A DNA stretch of 59,126 bases from Bacteroidota bacterium. GTDB lineage: Bacteria > Bacteroidota > Bacteroidia > Flavobacteriales > Schleiferiaceae. Of this stretch, positions 14,601-24,272 are shown piece by piece. A program made the translations under genes and the position numbers. Every line of letters starts with the position of its first letter. Within the stretch, counting starts at the first letter, position 1. The stretch covers positions 1 to 59,126 of the forward strand of contig QQUU01000032.1 of assembly GCA_003385605.1 (NCBI GenBank), in the 5' to 3' direction. The notes below the pieces were generated by a model that worked only from the letters and a program-made list of their open reading frames with translations, had not been told where the DNA came from and did no database searches.

Positions 14601-16271
14601 ATGACGGACCCACTTTTTCATCCTTTCGAAAGTTCTCTCGAAGGCATCTCGGTGCCTGAAGCATTCACGTATCCATTTTTCTATACGCCACATGCCCTTG
14701 TGGAGCTAGCTTCCAAAGAACTTCAGAAGCACCTCGAATCAAACGACCTGCGTCACAATTTCGGACTTGGCAATCATGAAGATCTCGTGGAGCAAGGTAA
14801 GATGTTTGGTGTGCTCGTAGTACGAAACCAAGACGGCCATCTTGGCTGGCTAGCTGCCTATTCAGGGAAACTTCACGAAGAGGTTGAAGGCTATTTTGTC
14901 CCTCCCATCTGCGACATACATGCCGCTCAGTCCTTTTACAAAAAAGGAGAGATTGAACTCAATGCTATGAGCGCTGAGATTCAAGAAAAGGAAAACAACC
15001 CGGAGCGGCTAAAAGCCATTGCGAAGGTCACCGAGCGATTGGCAGACATCAAAGAGCACCTAAGAAAGGGTCGAGCAGATCTAAAAGAGGCAAAAAAGGC
15101 ACGTCAGAAATACCGTGAAACAGTAGCCAAGGTGATGAGTGAGTCGGACTTTGAAAAGGTTAAAGACCGACTAGCGCAGGAAAGTATTCAAGGCCAAGTT
15201 GCCTTCAAACACCGCAGTAAAGCATGGATTGAGGAACAAGAAAAGCTCGAAGCTATCCTTGAAGAATATGCCCGTGAGATAGCGGGGATGAAGGAAGTTC
15301 GCAAAGCGAAATCCAACCAACTTCAGCGTGAAATTTTTGACCACTATGTGTTTCTAAATGCTTCTGGAGAAGAGAAAGTTTTAAGCCAATGCTTCCCGGA
15401 TTTCGACCTTCGTCACCCGCCAAGTGGTTCTGGTGATTGTGCGGCACCAAAGCTTTTACAATATGCCTATCAAAAAGGCCTAACCCCCGTTTGTATGGGT
15501 GAATTTTGGTGGGGTTCAGCACCGGTTAAAGAAGTACGAAAACACAAGTTCTTCTACCCCTCTTGTGCTTCGCGTTGTCGCCCCATCCTCGGTCATATGC
15601 TGCAAGGATTAAACGTTGAAGAAAACCCATTGTTAACCTTTGGCAAGGACAAGCCGATGCCAGTGGTCTATGAAGACGATGACCTCGTCGTAGTCAACAA
15701 ACCCGCTGGATTACTAAGTGTTCCAGGGGTAGATATTGAAGATTCCGCATTGACCAGGGTGAAGAACATGTACCCCAATGCCACTGGGGCAATTCTTCTG
15801 CACCGACTTGACATGAGTACATCAGGGCTGCTTATGTTCACCTTGAATCCAAAGGCGAACAAACGCATGCAACGCCAATTCATCAAACGTCAGGTAAATA
15901 AGACCTATATAGCCGATGTCGTAGGCACCCTTGAAGCTAATGAGGGAAGCATCTCTCTTCCCTTAGCCCCGGATTATTACGACCTGCCACGGCAGATGGT
16001 CTGCCATAAAACTGGAAAGCCTTCAGAGACGAAATGGTCCGTTGTGGCGCGCAATAAAGGCACTACTCGGCTCGCGATGAAGCCAGTCACGGGGCGGACG
16101 CACCAGCTTCGTGTTCACTGTGCCCATCCTGAAGGATTAGGGCTGCCCATGGTGGGTGACGAATTGTACGGAGTGATTGGAGAGCGACTGCATTTACATG
16201 CACATAAATTGGAATTCCAGCACCCGACTACCAAGGAATTAATTACTATTACAGCACCAATCCCGTTCTGA
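14601..16271 (+). CDS. RluA-family pseudouridine synthase with long N-terminal extension
   Basis: The 556-residue protein has an RluA catalytic domain from about residue 350: Y-E-D-D-D-L-V-V-V-N-K-P-A-G, then H-R-L-D-M-S-T-S-G-L with the catalytic Asp404, and G-R-T-H-Q-L-R-V-H. The first ~345 residues are an extension with an N-terminal domain containing A-A-Y-S-G-K-L and a long charged helical or coiled-coil segment (about 115-240). This architecture is seen in some Bacteroidota RluA proteins. The RNA target is not evident. A -7-like TATCTTTA lies at 14584-14591. Its stop overlaps the next ATG by one base. Confidence 0.9.
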   Translation: MTDPLFHPFESSLEGISVPEAFTYPFFYTPHALVELASKELQKHLESNDLRHNFGLGNHEDLVEQGKMFGVLVVRNQDGHLGWLAAYSGKLHEEVEGYFVPPICDIHAAQSFYKKGEIELNAMSAEIQEKENNPERLKAIAKVTERLADIKEHLRKGRADLKEAKKARQKYRETVAKVMSESDFEKVKDRLAQESIQGQVAFKHRSKAWIEEQEKLEAILEEYAREIAGMKEVRKAKSNQLQREIFDHYVFLNASGEEKVLSQCFPDFDLRHPPSGSGDCAAPKLLQYAYQKGLTPVCMGEFWWGSAPVKEVRKHKFFYPSCASRCRPILGHMLQGLNVEENPLLTFGKDKPMPVVYEDDDLVVVNKPAGLLSVPGVDIEDSALTRVKNMYPNATGAILLHRLDMSTSGLLMFTLNPKANKRMQRQFIKRQVNKTYIADVVGTLEANEGSISLPLAPDYYDLPRQMVCHKTGKPSETKWSVVARNKGTTRLAMKPVTGRTHQLRVHCAHPEGLGLPMVGDELYGVIGERLHLHAHKLEFQHPTTKELITITAPIPF

Positions 16272-16744
16272 TGGCCCTAGAAATAGAAAGAAAATTCCTC
16301 TTAAAAGACGATTCTTGGAAATCCCTGGTCGTGCAATCCCATGTCTTGAAACAAGGGTACCTGGCCTCTTCACCGGGGCCGACCGTTCGTATTAGAACCA
16401 GTGACCAGAGTGCATTTCTCACCATCAAAGGAAAGACAACGGGCATCTCAAGGGTTGAGTTTGAATACGAAGTTCCCATGGAGGAAGCCTTGGAGCTACT
16501 GAAGTTAAGTGCCAATGTGCTCATCGAAAAAACCCGACACATCGTAAAGGCCGATGGTCACGTTTGGGAGATTGATGTATTTGAAGGCGCCAATCATGGG
16601 CTTGTGCTTGCCGAAGTAGAGCTGCAGTCGGAAGACGAGCAGATCGCCCTACCCTCTTGGATTGGAATTGAGGTTAGTGATGACCCTAGGTACTTTAATT
16701 CTTACCTGAGTGAATACCCTTTTTCAAATTGGAAGGAAAATTAA
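16271..16744 (+). CDS. CYTH-domain triphosphate tunnel enzyme
   Basis: The 157-residue protein is a single CYTH domain. It opens with the metal-binding E-I-E-R-K-F (ExExK), followed by the substrate-binding R-I-R-T, L-T-I-K-G-K and R-V-E-F-E-Y-E-V strands, and a late L-A-E-V-E-L strand. CYTH/TTM proteins hydrolyse inorganic triphosphate or cyclise ATP; bacterial stand-alone members of this length are mostly triphosphatases, but the substrate here is inferred. The start overlaps the upstream stop (TGATG). Confidence 0.9.
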   Translation: MALEIERKFLLKDDSWKSLVVQSHVLKQGYLASSPGPTVRIRTSDQSAFLTIKGKTTGISRVEFEYEVPMEEALELLKLSANVLIEKTRHIVKADGHVWEIDVFEGANHGLVLAEVELQSEDEQIALPSWIGIEVSDDPRYFNSYLSEYPFSNWKEN

Positions 16745-16757
16745 TCCCGCAAGGCCT

Positions 16758-16765
16758 TAAGTTTG
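16758..16765 (+). promoter_or_regulatory. -7 box abutting the trmB start codon
   Basis: TAAGTTTG is an exact TANNTTTG match ending 4 bases before the ATG at 16770, so the transcript would be leaderless or nearly so. Confidence 0.45.
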
Positions 16766-16769
16766 CACC

Positions 16770-17474
16770 ATGGGTAAAGACAAACTCCGCAAGTTTCGGG
16801 AGAACGAAGAGATGCACAATGTCGTGCAACCGACTACAGAAGAAGTACGCAGTGGCCTTCCTTTGAAGGGAACTTGGGCAAAGGACCAATTTTCCAATAG
16901 TAACGGATTGGTATTAGAGCTTGGTTGTGGCAAGGGGGAATACACCGTTGAATTGGCCCGAAGAACGCCAGACAAAAACCATATTGGCGTCGATATTAAA
17001 GGTGCCCGCTTGTGGAGAGGTGCTAAAACAGCTACCGAAGAAGGTCTCGAAAATGTGGCCTTTTTACGCACGAGAATTGACTTCATCGAGCACTGTTTTG
17101 GAGAAAATGAAGTGGACGAAATCTGGATTACTTTCCCAGACCCTCAGATTAAGCACAACCGCGCTAAACATAGACTGACACATCCGCAATACCTTTTGAA
17201 GTATGCGAAATTCCTAAAACCCGGAGGCACAGTGAACCTCAAATGTGATAGCGAGTACCTGCACGGATACACCCACGGTATCGTTCATATGCTAGGCCTC
17301 GAAATTGAGGAAGCATACCACGATATCTACAAACAAATCAAGCCCAACGAAGGGATTCTTTTCGATGTCATAACGCATTATGAAACCATGTGGCTCAACC
17401 AGGGCAAGGCCATCACTTACCTCCGCTTCAAACTAGACGGCATCGAAGAGGCCATGGCGAAATTGAGCAAATAA
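16770..17474 (+). CDS. trmB: tRNA (guanine-46-N7)-methyltransferase
   Basis: TrmB methylates G46 in the tRNA variable loop using S-adenosylmethionine. The 234 residues show V-L-E-L-G-C-G-K-G-E-Y-T (SAM motif I, about 48-59), G-V-D-I-K-G-A-R, and the family signature F-P-D-P-Q-I-K-H-N-R-A-K-H-R-L in the Bacteroidota form. The N-terminus M-G-K-D-K-L-R-K-F matches homologues and fixes the start. The next gene's ATG overlaps the stop (TAATG), so the two are translationally coupled. Confidence 0.96.
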   Translation: MGKDKLRKFRENEEMHNVVQPTTEEVRSGLPLKGTWAKDQFSNSNGLVLELGCGKGEYTVELARRTPDKNHIGVDIKGARLWRGAKTATEEGLENVAFLRTRIDFIEHCFGENEVDEIWITFPDPQIKHNRAKHRLTHPQYLLKYAKFLKPGGTVNLKCDSEYLHGYTHGIVHMLGLEIEEAYHDIYKQIKPNEGILFDVITHYETMWLNQGKAITYLRFKLDGIEEAMAKLSK

Positions 17475-17827
17475 TGGCGAGCGAATTCTTCGATAGAGTC
17501 TATACCGTTGTGCGCCTCATTCCTGAGGGCAAAGTAACTACCTACGGACACATTGCCCGTTTCTTAGGTGCAGGCAGAAGCGCTCGCGTTGTGGGGTATG
17601 CCATGAATGCATCCCATAGCGATCAAAGCATTCCAGCACACCGTGTAGTCAACAGGATAGGCGTGCTTACGGGCAAGCATTTCTTCGGCGGATCAACACT
17701 CATGCAGGACCTACTCGAGAGCGAAGGGGTAACTGTTGTGGAAGACCAAATTCAAGAATTCCAGAAGCACCTTTGGGATCCAATGGAGCACCTGAACCAA
17801 GAGGAGTTTTTAGAAGATCTTATTTAA
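17474..17827 (+). CDS. Alkyltransferase-like (ATL) protein lacking the catalytic Cys
   Basis: The 117-residue protein is an MGMT/Ogt DNA-binding domain: Y-T-V-V-R-L-I-P-E-G-K-V-T-T-Y-G-H-I-A near the start, the A-R-V-V-G-Y-A-M arginine-finger helix, and I-P-A-H-R-V-V-N-R (53-61) where active enzymes have P-C-H-R-V. Ala55 replaces the acceptor cysteine, so it cannot repair alkylguanine directly. ATL proteins instead bind O6-alkylguanine and recruit nucleotide excision repair; that role is inferred here. The start overlaps the trmB stop by one base. Confidence 0.9.
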   Translation: MASEFFDRVYTVVRLIPEGKVTTYGHIARFLGAGRSARVVGYAMNASHSDQSIPAHRVVNRIGVLTGKHFFGGSTLMQDLLESEGVTVVEDQIQEFQKHLWDPMEHLNQEEFLEDLI

Positions 17828-18116
17828 CGAAGTCCAAGGCTTGTCGAGCTAGCGAAGGCCATTGCTCCTTATAGGATTCAGGAACTTGTAACCAATCTTT
17901 CATTGGGCGACCTTTTCCAGAGGGGTCAAAGAGCACCGAGCCTTCAAATTGCGGTAACATCTCTTCAATAGCCTCCTTCCCTACTTTCACCACCAAGCAC
18001 TGCTGAAAACCGCAGACAAAATGCGCTTTTCCGACCTTCAACGAAGGTTTCCCAAACAATTGGCCTGTTTCAACCCCTTCAAGGGACTCCGCAAGTACAG
18101 CTAATTCTTCCTTCAC
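17820..18116 (-). CDS. Small TfoX/YjbR-like protein
   Basis: The 98-residue protein shows L-F-G-K-P-S-L-K-V-G-K-A-H-F-V-C-G-F near residues 20-37, L-F-D-P-S-G-K-G-R-P-M-K-D-W-L-Q-V-P (about 62-79) and a C-terminal W-P-x-L-A-R-Q-A helix. These blocks resemble the TfoX N-terminal/MmcQ-YjbR superfamily. The role is unknown. It converges on the ATL gene with an 8-base overlap and starts 4 bases inside the end of the upstream CAT-like gene, so the two minus-strand genes form a unit. Confidence 0.72.
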   Translation of the reverse strand: MKEELAVLAESLEGVETGQLFGKPSLKVGKAHFVCGFQQCLVVKVGKEAIEEMLPQFEGSVLFDPSGKGRPMKDWLQVPESYKEQWPSLARQALDFVK

Positions 18117-18748
18117 AATGGTGCGTTAAGTTCTTGCTGCAATAGTTCAAAATATCGCGCAATGTGTAACCCGTCCATCAGTGCGTGATCCACCTCAAGC
18201 TGGAACGGGAGATAATACTTTCCTTCACGCTGAAAAATCTTCCCAAAAACCGTTCGAGGAATACTATGCCCTTCGCCTTTTTTGGGGTGGGTAAAGGAGG
18301 TGAACGAAATCCAAGGAATGGTAGTTCCGTACATCAGGTTCGTGCGATCTGGCCTTGGGTCTAATGGGAGGCCAGCCGCTGCCTTTTTAGTGATTTCGCC
18401 CGATCGGCGGATAAAATCCACAAAAGACTCTTGTGGGTCCCATGGATAATAGGCGAAGGTGAAGGCATCCGAATCGTTTTTTAACACTGAACAGCCCATG
18501 TCAATAATACTGTGCTCCACGACCCCATCGTCTTTGCGACGCAGGCGCATTGGGCGGTATTTATTGGCGGCTGAAAGCGTACAGTATAAAAGTGCGTGAT
18601 GAATGCTTAAGGAATGGGTCCTACAGAACTCCCAAATAGTTGTTGCATCGAGCTCAACAGTAATGCCGACAAACGGGTCCTTGAAATCCTTGAAGAAAAG
18701 GTAGCTTTCCTTTCGGTCCCAATTCTCTATATCCACCTTAGTTTCCAT
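18113..18748 (-). CDS. CAT-like acyltransferase (chloramphenicol acetyltransferase family)
   Basis: The 211-residue protein has the CatA fold signature: an early W-D-R-K-E-S-Y-L-F-F, central P-W-I-S-F-T-S-F-T-H, and the catalytic block V-D-H-A-L-M-D-G-L-H with His188 and Asp192. Members acetylate hydroxyls with acetyl-CoA; many chromosomal homologues are not resistance enzymes, so the substrate is open. I chose the ATG at 18748, matching the conserved M-E-T-K-V-D-I-E-N-W start. An upstream start at 18793 would overlap the divergent gene. Confidence 0.82.
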   Translation of the reverse strand: METKVDIENWDRKESYLFFKDFKDPFVGITVELDATTIWEFCRTHSLSIHHALLYCTLSAANKYRPMRLRRKDDGVVEHSIIDMGCSVLKNDSDAFTFAYYPWDPQESFVDFIRRSGEITKKAAAGLPLDPRPDRTNLMYGTTIPWISFTSFTHPKKGEGHSIPRTVFGKIFQREGKYYLPFQLEVDHALMDGLHIARYFELLQQELNAPL

Positions 18749-18784
18749 TCTGACGAAGATACCGATTGAACGTATCTTTAGCCC

Positions 18785-19135
18785 ATGAATCACGAAGTAA
18801 TACGCGACTACGCCCTAAGTTTTCCCTTTGCAGACGAAAGTTTCCCCTTCGACGATACCTCACTCGTGTTCAAGGTTCATGGAAAGATGTATGCCATTTT
18901 AAGCTTGGATGACTGGCCCGCAAGAATCAATCTAAAAAACGATCCTGAGCGCAATATTGAGCTGCGCGAAGAGCACGATTGGATTATACCCGGCTACCAT
19001 TCGAACAAGCGCCATTGGAACACGGTTATTGTCGAAGAATACGCCTCCTGGGAACTCATCAAAGAGATGATTGAAACGAGCTATAAACTTGTTTGGCAAA
19101 AGCTGCCAAAGAAAGTGCGAGAAGGCGGTGTATAG
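18785..19135 (+). CDS. MmcQ/YjbR family protein
   Basis: The 116-residue protein has the YjbR layout: I-R-D-Y-A-L-S-F-P near the N-terminus, F-P-F-D-D-T-S-L-V-F-K-V-H-G-K-M-Y-A-I-L, R-I-N-L-K-N-D-P, a G-Y-H-S-N-K-R-H-W-N block and the final K-L-V-W-Q-K-L-P-K-K. The fold resembles CyaY/phage T4 MotA DNA-binding domains; the role is unknown. TATCTTTA at 18773-18780, one mismatch from the -7 consensus, ends 4 bases before the ATG. It diverges from the CAT-like gene. Confidence 0.88.
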   Translation: MNHEVIRDYALSFPFADESFPFDDTSLVFKVHGKMYAILSLDDWPARINLKNDPERNIELREEHDWIIPGYHSNKRHWNTVIVEEYASWELIKEMIETSYKLVWQKLPKKVREGGV

Positions 19136-19151
19136 TGTATTTTAGCAGACT

Positions 19152-20948
19152 ATGAAAAACATCCGTAATTTCTGTATAATCGCCCACATCGATCACGGGA
19201 AGTCTACCTTGGCTGACCGCTTGTTAGACGTGACTTCCGCCGTAAGTGACCGTGAAAAGCAAGACCAGCTTTTGGACGATATGGACCTCGAGCGCGAGCG
19301 TGGTATTACCATCAAATCGCATGCGGTTCAGATGTACCATGAGAAAAACGGAGAAAAATACACGATCAATCTAATCGATACTCCAGGACACGTAGACTTC
19401 TCCTACGAAGTTTCACGTTCTATTGCTGCTTGTGAAGGAGCCCTATTGATTGTAGATGCCGCGCAAGGTATCCAAGCACAGACCATCTCAAACCTGTATT
19501 TGGCTCTCGAGCACGATCTAGAGATTATCCCTATCCTCAACAAGATCGACCTGCCTTCTGCGAACCCAGAGGAGATCGGCGACCAGATTATTGATTTGAT
19601 TGGTTGTGACCGAGAAGAAATATTGCACTGTTCGGCAAAAACTGGACAAGGTGTGCCGGAAATTCTCGATGCGATTATTGAACGCATTCCAGCCCCGGAA
19701 GGAGATCCAGACGGCCCACTTCAAGCTTTGATTTTTGACAGCCACTTCAACCCATTCCGAGGTATTGAGGCCATTTATAAAGTCGTTAATGGCTCTATCA
19801 AGAAAGGCCAACGCGTAAAATTCATGTCTACAGAAAAGCAGTACGATGCGGATGAGATTGGTGTGAATTTGATCAAGCAGCACCCGACGAAGGAAATTAA
19901 AACTGGGGATGTTGGTTACATCATTTCTGGAATTAAAGAGGTAAAAGAGGTTAAGGTGGGCGACACCATCACTAGCGCAGATACTCCAGCCGAAAATGCT
20001 ATTGAAGGATTTGAAGAAGTAAAACCAATGGTATTTGCAGGTATCTATCCTGTAGATACAGAAGAGTTTGAAGAGCTACGTGCTTCATTAGAAAAGCTGC
20101 AACTTAACGATGCGTCTCTAACTTTTGAGGCCGAAACGTCTGCCGCTTTGGGCTTTGGTTTCCGCTGTGGGTTCCTTGGTATGCTTCACATGGAAATCAT
20201 CCAGGAGCGATTGGAGCGGGAGTTCAACATGACCGTTATCACTACCGTTCCCAATGTTAGCTACAAGGCATACATGAAGAGTGATCCGGATAATGTTCTA
20301 TGGGTTCAAAACCCGACCGACTTCCCAGATCCTACTAAAATGGACTACATGGAAGAGCCTTTCATTAAAGCACAAATCATTACTAGTGCGGACTTTGTAG
20401 GTTCTGTGATGAACCTCTGTATTGGGAAGCGCGGTCAGTTGACCAACCAAACCTACCTCACTAGCGATCGTGTAGAACTGAGTTTCGATATGCCGCTGGC
20501 TGAAATTGTATTTGATTTCTACGACCGATTAAAAACCATCTCTAAAGGATATGCTTCCTTCGACTACCACCCTATTGGCTACCGTGAAAGTATCCTTGTT
20601 AAGGTAGATGTGATGCTGAACGGTGATCCTGTAGATGCATTGAGTGCATTGATTCACAAAGACAACGCGTACGACATCGGTAAGAAGATGTGTAAGAAGT
20701 TAAAGGAATTGATCCCGCGTCAACAGTTCATGATTGCCATTCAAGCAGGTATCGGTAATAAGATTATTGCGCGTGAAACGCTAAGTGCATTGCGTAAAGA
20801 CGTTACTGCGAAGTGTTACGGAGGTGATATTTCACGTAAGCGCAAGCTTCTTGAAAAGCAAAAAGCAGGTAAGAAGCGTATGCGCCAGCTTGGTAATGTG
20901 GAGATTCCTCAGAGCGCCTTTTTAGCGGTTCTAAAGCTGAACGATTAA
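19152..20948 (+). CDS. lepA: Elongation factor 4 (LepA) GTPase
   Basis: LepA is a ribosome-binding GTPase that back-translocates or affects initiation and ribosome assembly. The 598 residues have the standard length and order: G1 A-H-I-D-H-G-K-S-T (about 9-17), R-G-I-T-I-K (G2), D-T-P-G-H-V-D-F (G3), N-K-I-D-L-P (G4), domains II and III, and the LepA-specific C-terminus with [16 protein letters not shown]. The codons here favour the well-translated set. A GyrI-like gene follows after 16 bases. Confidence 0.97.
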   Translation: MKNIRNFCIIAHIDHGKSTLADRLLDVTSAVSDREKQDQLLDDMDLERERGITIKSHAVQMYHEKNGEKYTINLIDTPGHVDFSYEVSRSIAACEGALLIVDAAQGIQAQTISNLYLALEHDLEIIPILNKIDLPSANPEEIGDQIIDLIGCDREEILHCSAKTGQGVPEILDAIIERIPAPEGDPDGPLQALIFDSHFNPFRGIEAIYKVVNGSIKKGQRVKFMSTEKQYDADEIGVNLIKQHPTKEIKTGDVGYIISGIKEVKEVKVGDTITSADTPAENAIEGFEEVKPMVFAGIYPVDTEEFEELRASLEKLQLNDASLTFEAETSAALGFGFRCGFLGMLHMEIIQERLEREFNMTVITTVPNVSYKAYMKSDPDNVLWVQNPTDFPDPTKMDYMEEPFIKAQIITSADFVGSVMNLCIGKRGQLTNQTYLTSDRVELSFDMPLAEIVFDFYDRLKTISKGYASFDYHPIGYRESILVKVDVMLNGDPVDALSALIHKDNAYDIGKKMCKKLKELIPRQQFMIAIQAGIGNKIIARETLSALRKDVTAKCYGGDISRKRKLLEKQKAGKKRMRQLGNVEIPQSAFLAVLKLND

Positions 20949-20955
20949 GACCTAT

Positions 20956-20981
20956 ATTGTAGGTATGATTACACCTACAAT
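20956..20981 (+). promoter_or_regulatory. Hairpin with the start codon in its loop
   Basis: ATTGTAGGT (20956-20964) and ACCTACAAT (20973-20981) form a perfect 9-bp inverted repeat. The 8-base loop ATGATTAC begins with the start codon (20965) of the next gene. It could control translation as RNA or act as a DNA operator. Confidence 0.55.
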
Positions 20982-21438
20982 CGTCGAATTCGAAGGCGCA
21001 CTATTATGTGGCGCCTCTGCTCCCATGTCCCTTAGATCTTTCACTCCGTGGGCTATTTGGCCCAAAGTGATGCCGAAGCTCGCTCGGGTGAGCAACCGCT
21101 GCAATGCAGACCTAATTTCTTTACGTTCTTTTGACGGCGTGCCTGTTTTCGGTCCAACGGCAGATCCAAGTTTTACCTACTGGGGCGGCGCAGAAGTAAT
21201 CGGTCCTAACGAAGGTCTCGAACACCTTGAAATCCCAGCGGGCACCTATGCTGTGTTTCACTACAAAGGGCTGAGCAGCGATTCTACAGTTTGGCGCTAT
21301 ATCTATGGTCAATGGCTTCCAAATAGCCCGTGGGAGTTGGACGATCGACCGCACTTCGAACGCCTGGGAGCGAAATACAAGAACGACGACCCAGATTCAG
21401 AAGAAGATATTTACATCCCTATTCGACCAAGAGCATAA
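20965..21438 (+). CDS. GyrI-like effector-binding domain protein
   Basis: The 157-residue protein resembles stand-alone GyrI-like/AraC effector-binding domains: an N-terminal G-A-S-A-P-M-S-L-R strand, F-T-Y-W-G-G-A-E-V near residue 70, the L-E-H-L-E-I-P-A-G-T-Y-A-V-F-H-Y-K-G strand-loop and a late Y-I-P-I-R. These domains bind small hydrophobic or cationic ligands; a role in regulation or detoxification is inference. The start codon sits in a hairpin loop. A bidirectional terminator follows the stop. Confidence 0.75.
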   Translation: MITPTIVEFEGALLCGASAPMSLRSFTPWAIWPKVMPKLARVSNRCNADLISLRSFDGVPVFGPTADPSFTYWGGAEVIGPNEGLEHLEIPAGTYAVFHYKGLSSDSTVWRYIYGQWLPNSPWELDDRPHFERLGAKYKNDDPDSEEDIYIPIRPRA

Positions 21439-21468
21439 AAAAACCCCGGCCTCACGGCCGGGGTTTTT
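21437..21468. terminator. Bidirectional Rho-independent terminator
   Basis: CCCCGGCC (21444-21451) pairs with GGCCGGGG (21456-21463) around TCAC. A run of seven A precedes it and five T follow. It serves the GyrI-like gene on the plus strand and sdhB on the minus strand. Confidence 0.92.
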
Positions 21469-21500
21469 GATGTGTTAGCCTTACGGCTGCGTTTAGGATC

Positions 21501-22253
21501 TTATTTGTTATTGCTTAAAGAAGCGAACAAGTAATCGCGGTTCATGCGCGCGATGTTTTCTAGGGAAATGCCCTTTGGACATTCTACCTCACAAGCACCT
21601 GTATTGGTACAGTTACCAAAGCCTTCTAGGTCCATTTGGTTCACCATATTCAATACACGCTCCTTCGCCTCAGGCTGCCCTTGTGGAAGCAATGAGAACT
21701 GGCTGATCTTCGCTGATGCAAACAACATCGCAGAAGAGTTCTTACACGTTGCAACACAAGCACCACAACCGATACAGGTTGCGGCATCGAATGCTTTATC
21801 TGCATTTTCCTTTGGTACAGGAATAGCGTTGGCATCAATCGTGTTACCAGAGGTATTTACAGAGATAAACCCACCTGCACGCTGAATGCGATCAAAAGCA
21901 GAACGGTCCACCATCAAATCTTTGATGATAGGGAACGCCTTCGCACGGAACGGCTCGATGTAGATGGTATCGCCGCTCTTAAATTCACGCATGTGCAACT
22001 GACACGTCGTGATTTTACGGCCTGGACCGTGCGCTTCACCATTGATAAATAGCGAACACATACCACAGATACCTTCACGACAGTCGTGATCGAACACTAC
22101 CGGCTCAATGCCCTGGTCGATCAACTGCTCGTTCAAGTAATCGAGCATTTCAAGGAAGCTCATGTCCTCCTCTACACCCGAGATTGGGTAAGTTTTCATT
22201 TCACCCTTTGCTTCAGGGCCTGCTTGTCTCCAGATCTTTAATGTTAAATCCAT
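21501..22253 (-). CDS. sdhB: Succinate dehydrogenase/fumarate reductase iron-sulfur subunit
   Basis: The 250-residue subunit carries the [2Fe-2S] ferredoxin cysteines C58, C63, C66 and C84 (C-R-E-G-I-C-G-M-C ... T-T-C), then [11 protein letters not shown] and [14 protein letters not shown] for the [4Fe-4S] and [3Fe-4S] clusters. It passes electrons from SdhA flavin to the membrane quinone. It is the last gene of sdhCAB, 8 bases after sdhA, and ends before a strong terminator. Confidence 0.96.
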   Translation of the reverse strand: MDLTLKIWRQAGPEAKGEMKTYPISGVEEDMSFLEMLDYLNEQLIDQGIEPVVFDHDCREGICGMCSLFINGEAHGPGRKITTCQLHMREFKSGDTIYIEPFRAKAFPIIKDLMVDRSAFDRIQRAGGFISVNTSGNTIDANAIPVPKENADKAFDAATCIGCGACVATCKNSSAMLFASAKISQFSLLPQGQPEAKERVLNMVNQMDLEGFGNCTNTGACEVECPKGISLENIARMNRDYLFASLSNNK

Positions 22254-22261
22254 AGTCTGAA

Positions 22262-24262
22262 TTATTTGTAAGAACGAGTCTTCAATTCAACATTCTCGAA
22301 AGTCAATTCTTCTTTGTGCAATTTGGCTTCCGCAGGAACACCTGTGAATTCCCATGCACTAACAAAGGCAAAGTTTGCATCATCACGTAATGCTTCACCT
22401 TCCTCACTTTGGTACTCTTCGCGGAAGTGACCACCACAGCTCTCGTTGCGCTCTAGTGCATCCTTCGCCATCAACTCGCCAAGCTCGATAAGGTCAGCCA
22501 CACGACCCGCCTTATCTAGTTCTGGGTTCATACCGTTCGCGCTACCAAGCACTCGAACGTCTGCGTAGAACTCTTCGCGCAATGCTTGGATATCAGCAAT
22601 GGCTTGCTTCAAGCCTTTCTCATTACGAGCCATACCTACTTCGTTCCACATAATCTTACCGAGACGCTTGTGGAAGAAGTCAACAGATTTGGTACCGTTA
22701 TTATTGATGAACTTGTCTGTGCGCTCACGAACCACTTTTTCAGCTTCTTCAAATTCTGGAGAATCTGTAGAGATGGCTCCTGTACGGATGTCCTTACTTA
22801 GGAACTCACCTACCGTGTAAGGCGCTACAAAGTAACCGTCCGCAAGACCCTGCATCAATGCAGATGCACCTAGGCGGTTGGCACCGTGGTCTGAGAAATT
22901 GGCCTCCCCTAAAGCAAAACACCCCGGGATTGAAGTCATCAAATTGTAATCTACCCAAAGACCCCCCATAGTATAGTGTACTGCTGGGTAAATCATCATA
23001 GGCTCCTTGTACGGGTTAGATGCCGTGATCTTCTCGTACATCTGGAAGAGGTTACCGTATTTGGCTTCTACCACTTTCTCACCCAATGCTTTGATATCTG
23101 CATCAGACGGGTTGTTCACCCCTTTTACGAGTGCTTCCTCTTTTCCGTAACGGACAATTGCCGCTGCGAAATCTAGATAAACTGCCTCACCTGTTTTGTT
23201 GACACCATAGCCGGCATCACAACGCTCCTTCGCTGCACGCGAGGCAACGTCACGAGGTACGAGGTTACCGAATGCCGGGTAACGACGCTCTAGGTAGTAA
23301 TCTCTGTTTTCCTCTGCGATATCGTTCGGGTGAAGTTTACCCGCGCGGATTGCTTCTGCATCTTCCTTTTTCGCAGGAACCCAAATACGACCATCGTTAC
23401 GCAACGATTCTGACATCAAAGTCAGCTTACTTTGGTTCTCACCACTTACTGGAATACAAGTTGGGTGAATCTGCGTGAAACACGGGTTTGCCATGTACGC
23501 TCCTTTGCGGTGCGCTTTCCATGCAGCAGTAACGTTTGATCCCATCGCGTTTGTGGAAAGGAAGAAAACGTTACCGTAACCACCCGTACACAGAAGTACT
23601 GCGTGAGCACTGTGGCGCTCGAACTCTCCTGTTACCAAGTTCTTCGCAATGATACCGCGCGCCTTGCCGTCTACGACAACAAGCTCTTGCATTTCGTGAC
23701 GCGCGTACATTTTCACACGACCCTTTGCAATCTGACGGTTCAATGCAGAGTAAGCACCTAGCAACAACTGCTGGCCTGTTTGACCTTTTGCGTAGAATGT
23801 ACGGCTTACCTGTACACCACCGAAAGAACGGTTGTCTAGCAAACCACCGTAATCACGTGCAAAAGGAACACCTTGAGCGACACACTGGTCAATAATATTG
23901 CGGCTTACCTCAGCCAGACGGTGAACGTTGGCTTCTCTTGAACGGTAATCACCACCTTTGATCGTATCGTAAAACAGACGGTACACTGAATCCCCATCGT
24001 TCTGGTAGTTTTTCGCTGCGTTGATACCCCCTTGTGCTGCGATGGAGTGTGCACGACGCGGAGAATCCTGGAAACAGAATGCTTTCACGTTGTAACCCAT
24101 CTCAGCCAAAGAAGCTGCTGCAGATGAACCGGCTAGACCGGTACCTACTACGATTACATCAATTAATCTTTTGTTTGCAGGCGATACCAATGGGATCTCA
24201 CCTTTATGCTTTGTCCACTTCTCGCCTAATGGGCCTGCTGGAATCTTAGAATCTAATGCCAT
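22262..24262 (-). CDS. sdhA: Succinate dehydrogenase/fumarate reductase flavoprotein subunit
   Basis: SdhA (666 residues from the ATG at 24262) binds FAD through [12 protein letters not shown] near residue 38. It has the flavinylation histidine in [14 protein letters not shown], the catalytic-region Q-I-H-P-T-C-I-P, and [10 protein letters not shown]. The length and the N-terminal M-A-L-D-S-K-I-P match the Bacteroidota/B. subtilis-type enzyme. I rejected an earlier in-frame ATG at 24301 because it would overlap sdhC. It sits between sdhC (10 bases) and sdhB (8 bases). Confidence 0.96.
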   Translation of the reverse strand: MALDSKIPAGPLGEKWTKHKGEIPLVSPANKRLIDVIVVGTGLAGSSAAASLAEMGYNVKAFCFQDSPRRAHSIAAQGGINAAKNYQNDGDSVYRLFYDTIKGGDYRSREANVHRLAEVSRNIIDQCVAQGVPFARDYGGLLDNRSFGGVQVSRTFYAKGQTGQQLLLGAYSALNRQIAKGRVKMYARHEMQELVVVDGKARGIIAKNLVTGEFERHSAHAVLLCTGGYGNVFFLSTNAMGSNVTAAWKAHRKGAYMANPCFTQIHPTCIPVSGENQSKLTLMSESLRNDGRIWVPAKKEDAEAIRAGKLHPNDIAEENRDYYLERRYPAFGNLVPRDVASRAAKERCDAGYGVNKTGEAVYLDFAAAIVRYGKEEALVKGVNNPSDADIKALGEKVVEAKYGNLFQMYEKITASNPYKEPMMIYPAVHYTMGGLWVDYNLMTSIPGCFALGEANFSDHGANRLGASALMQGLADGYFVAPYTVGEFLSKDIRTGAISTDSPEFEEAEKVVRERTDKFINNNGTKSVDFFHKRLGKIMWNEVGMARNEKGLKQAIADIQALREEFYADVRVLGSANGMNPELDKAGRVADLIELGELMAKDALERNESCGGHFREEYQSEEGEALRDDANFAFVSAWEFTGVPAEAKLHKEELTFENVELKTRSYK

Positions 24263-24272
24263 AGTAAGAGAA

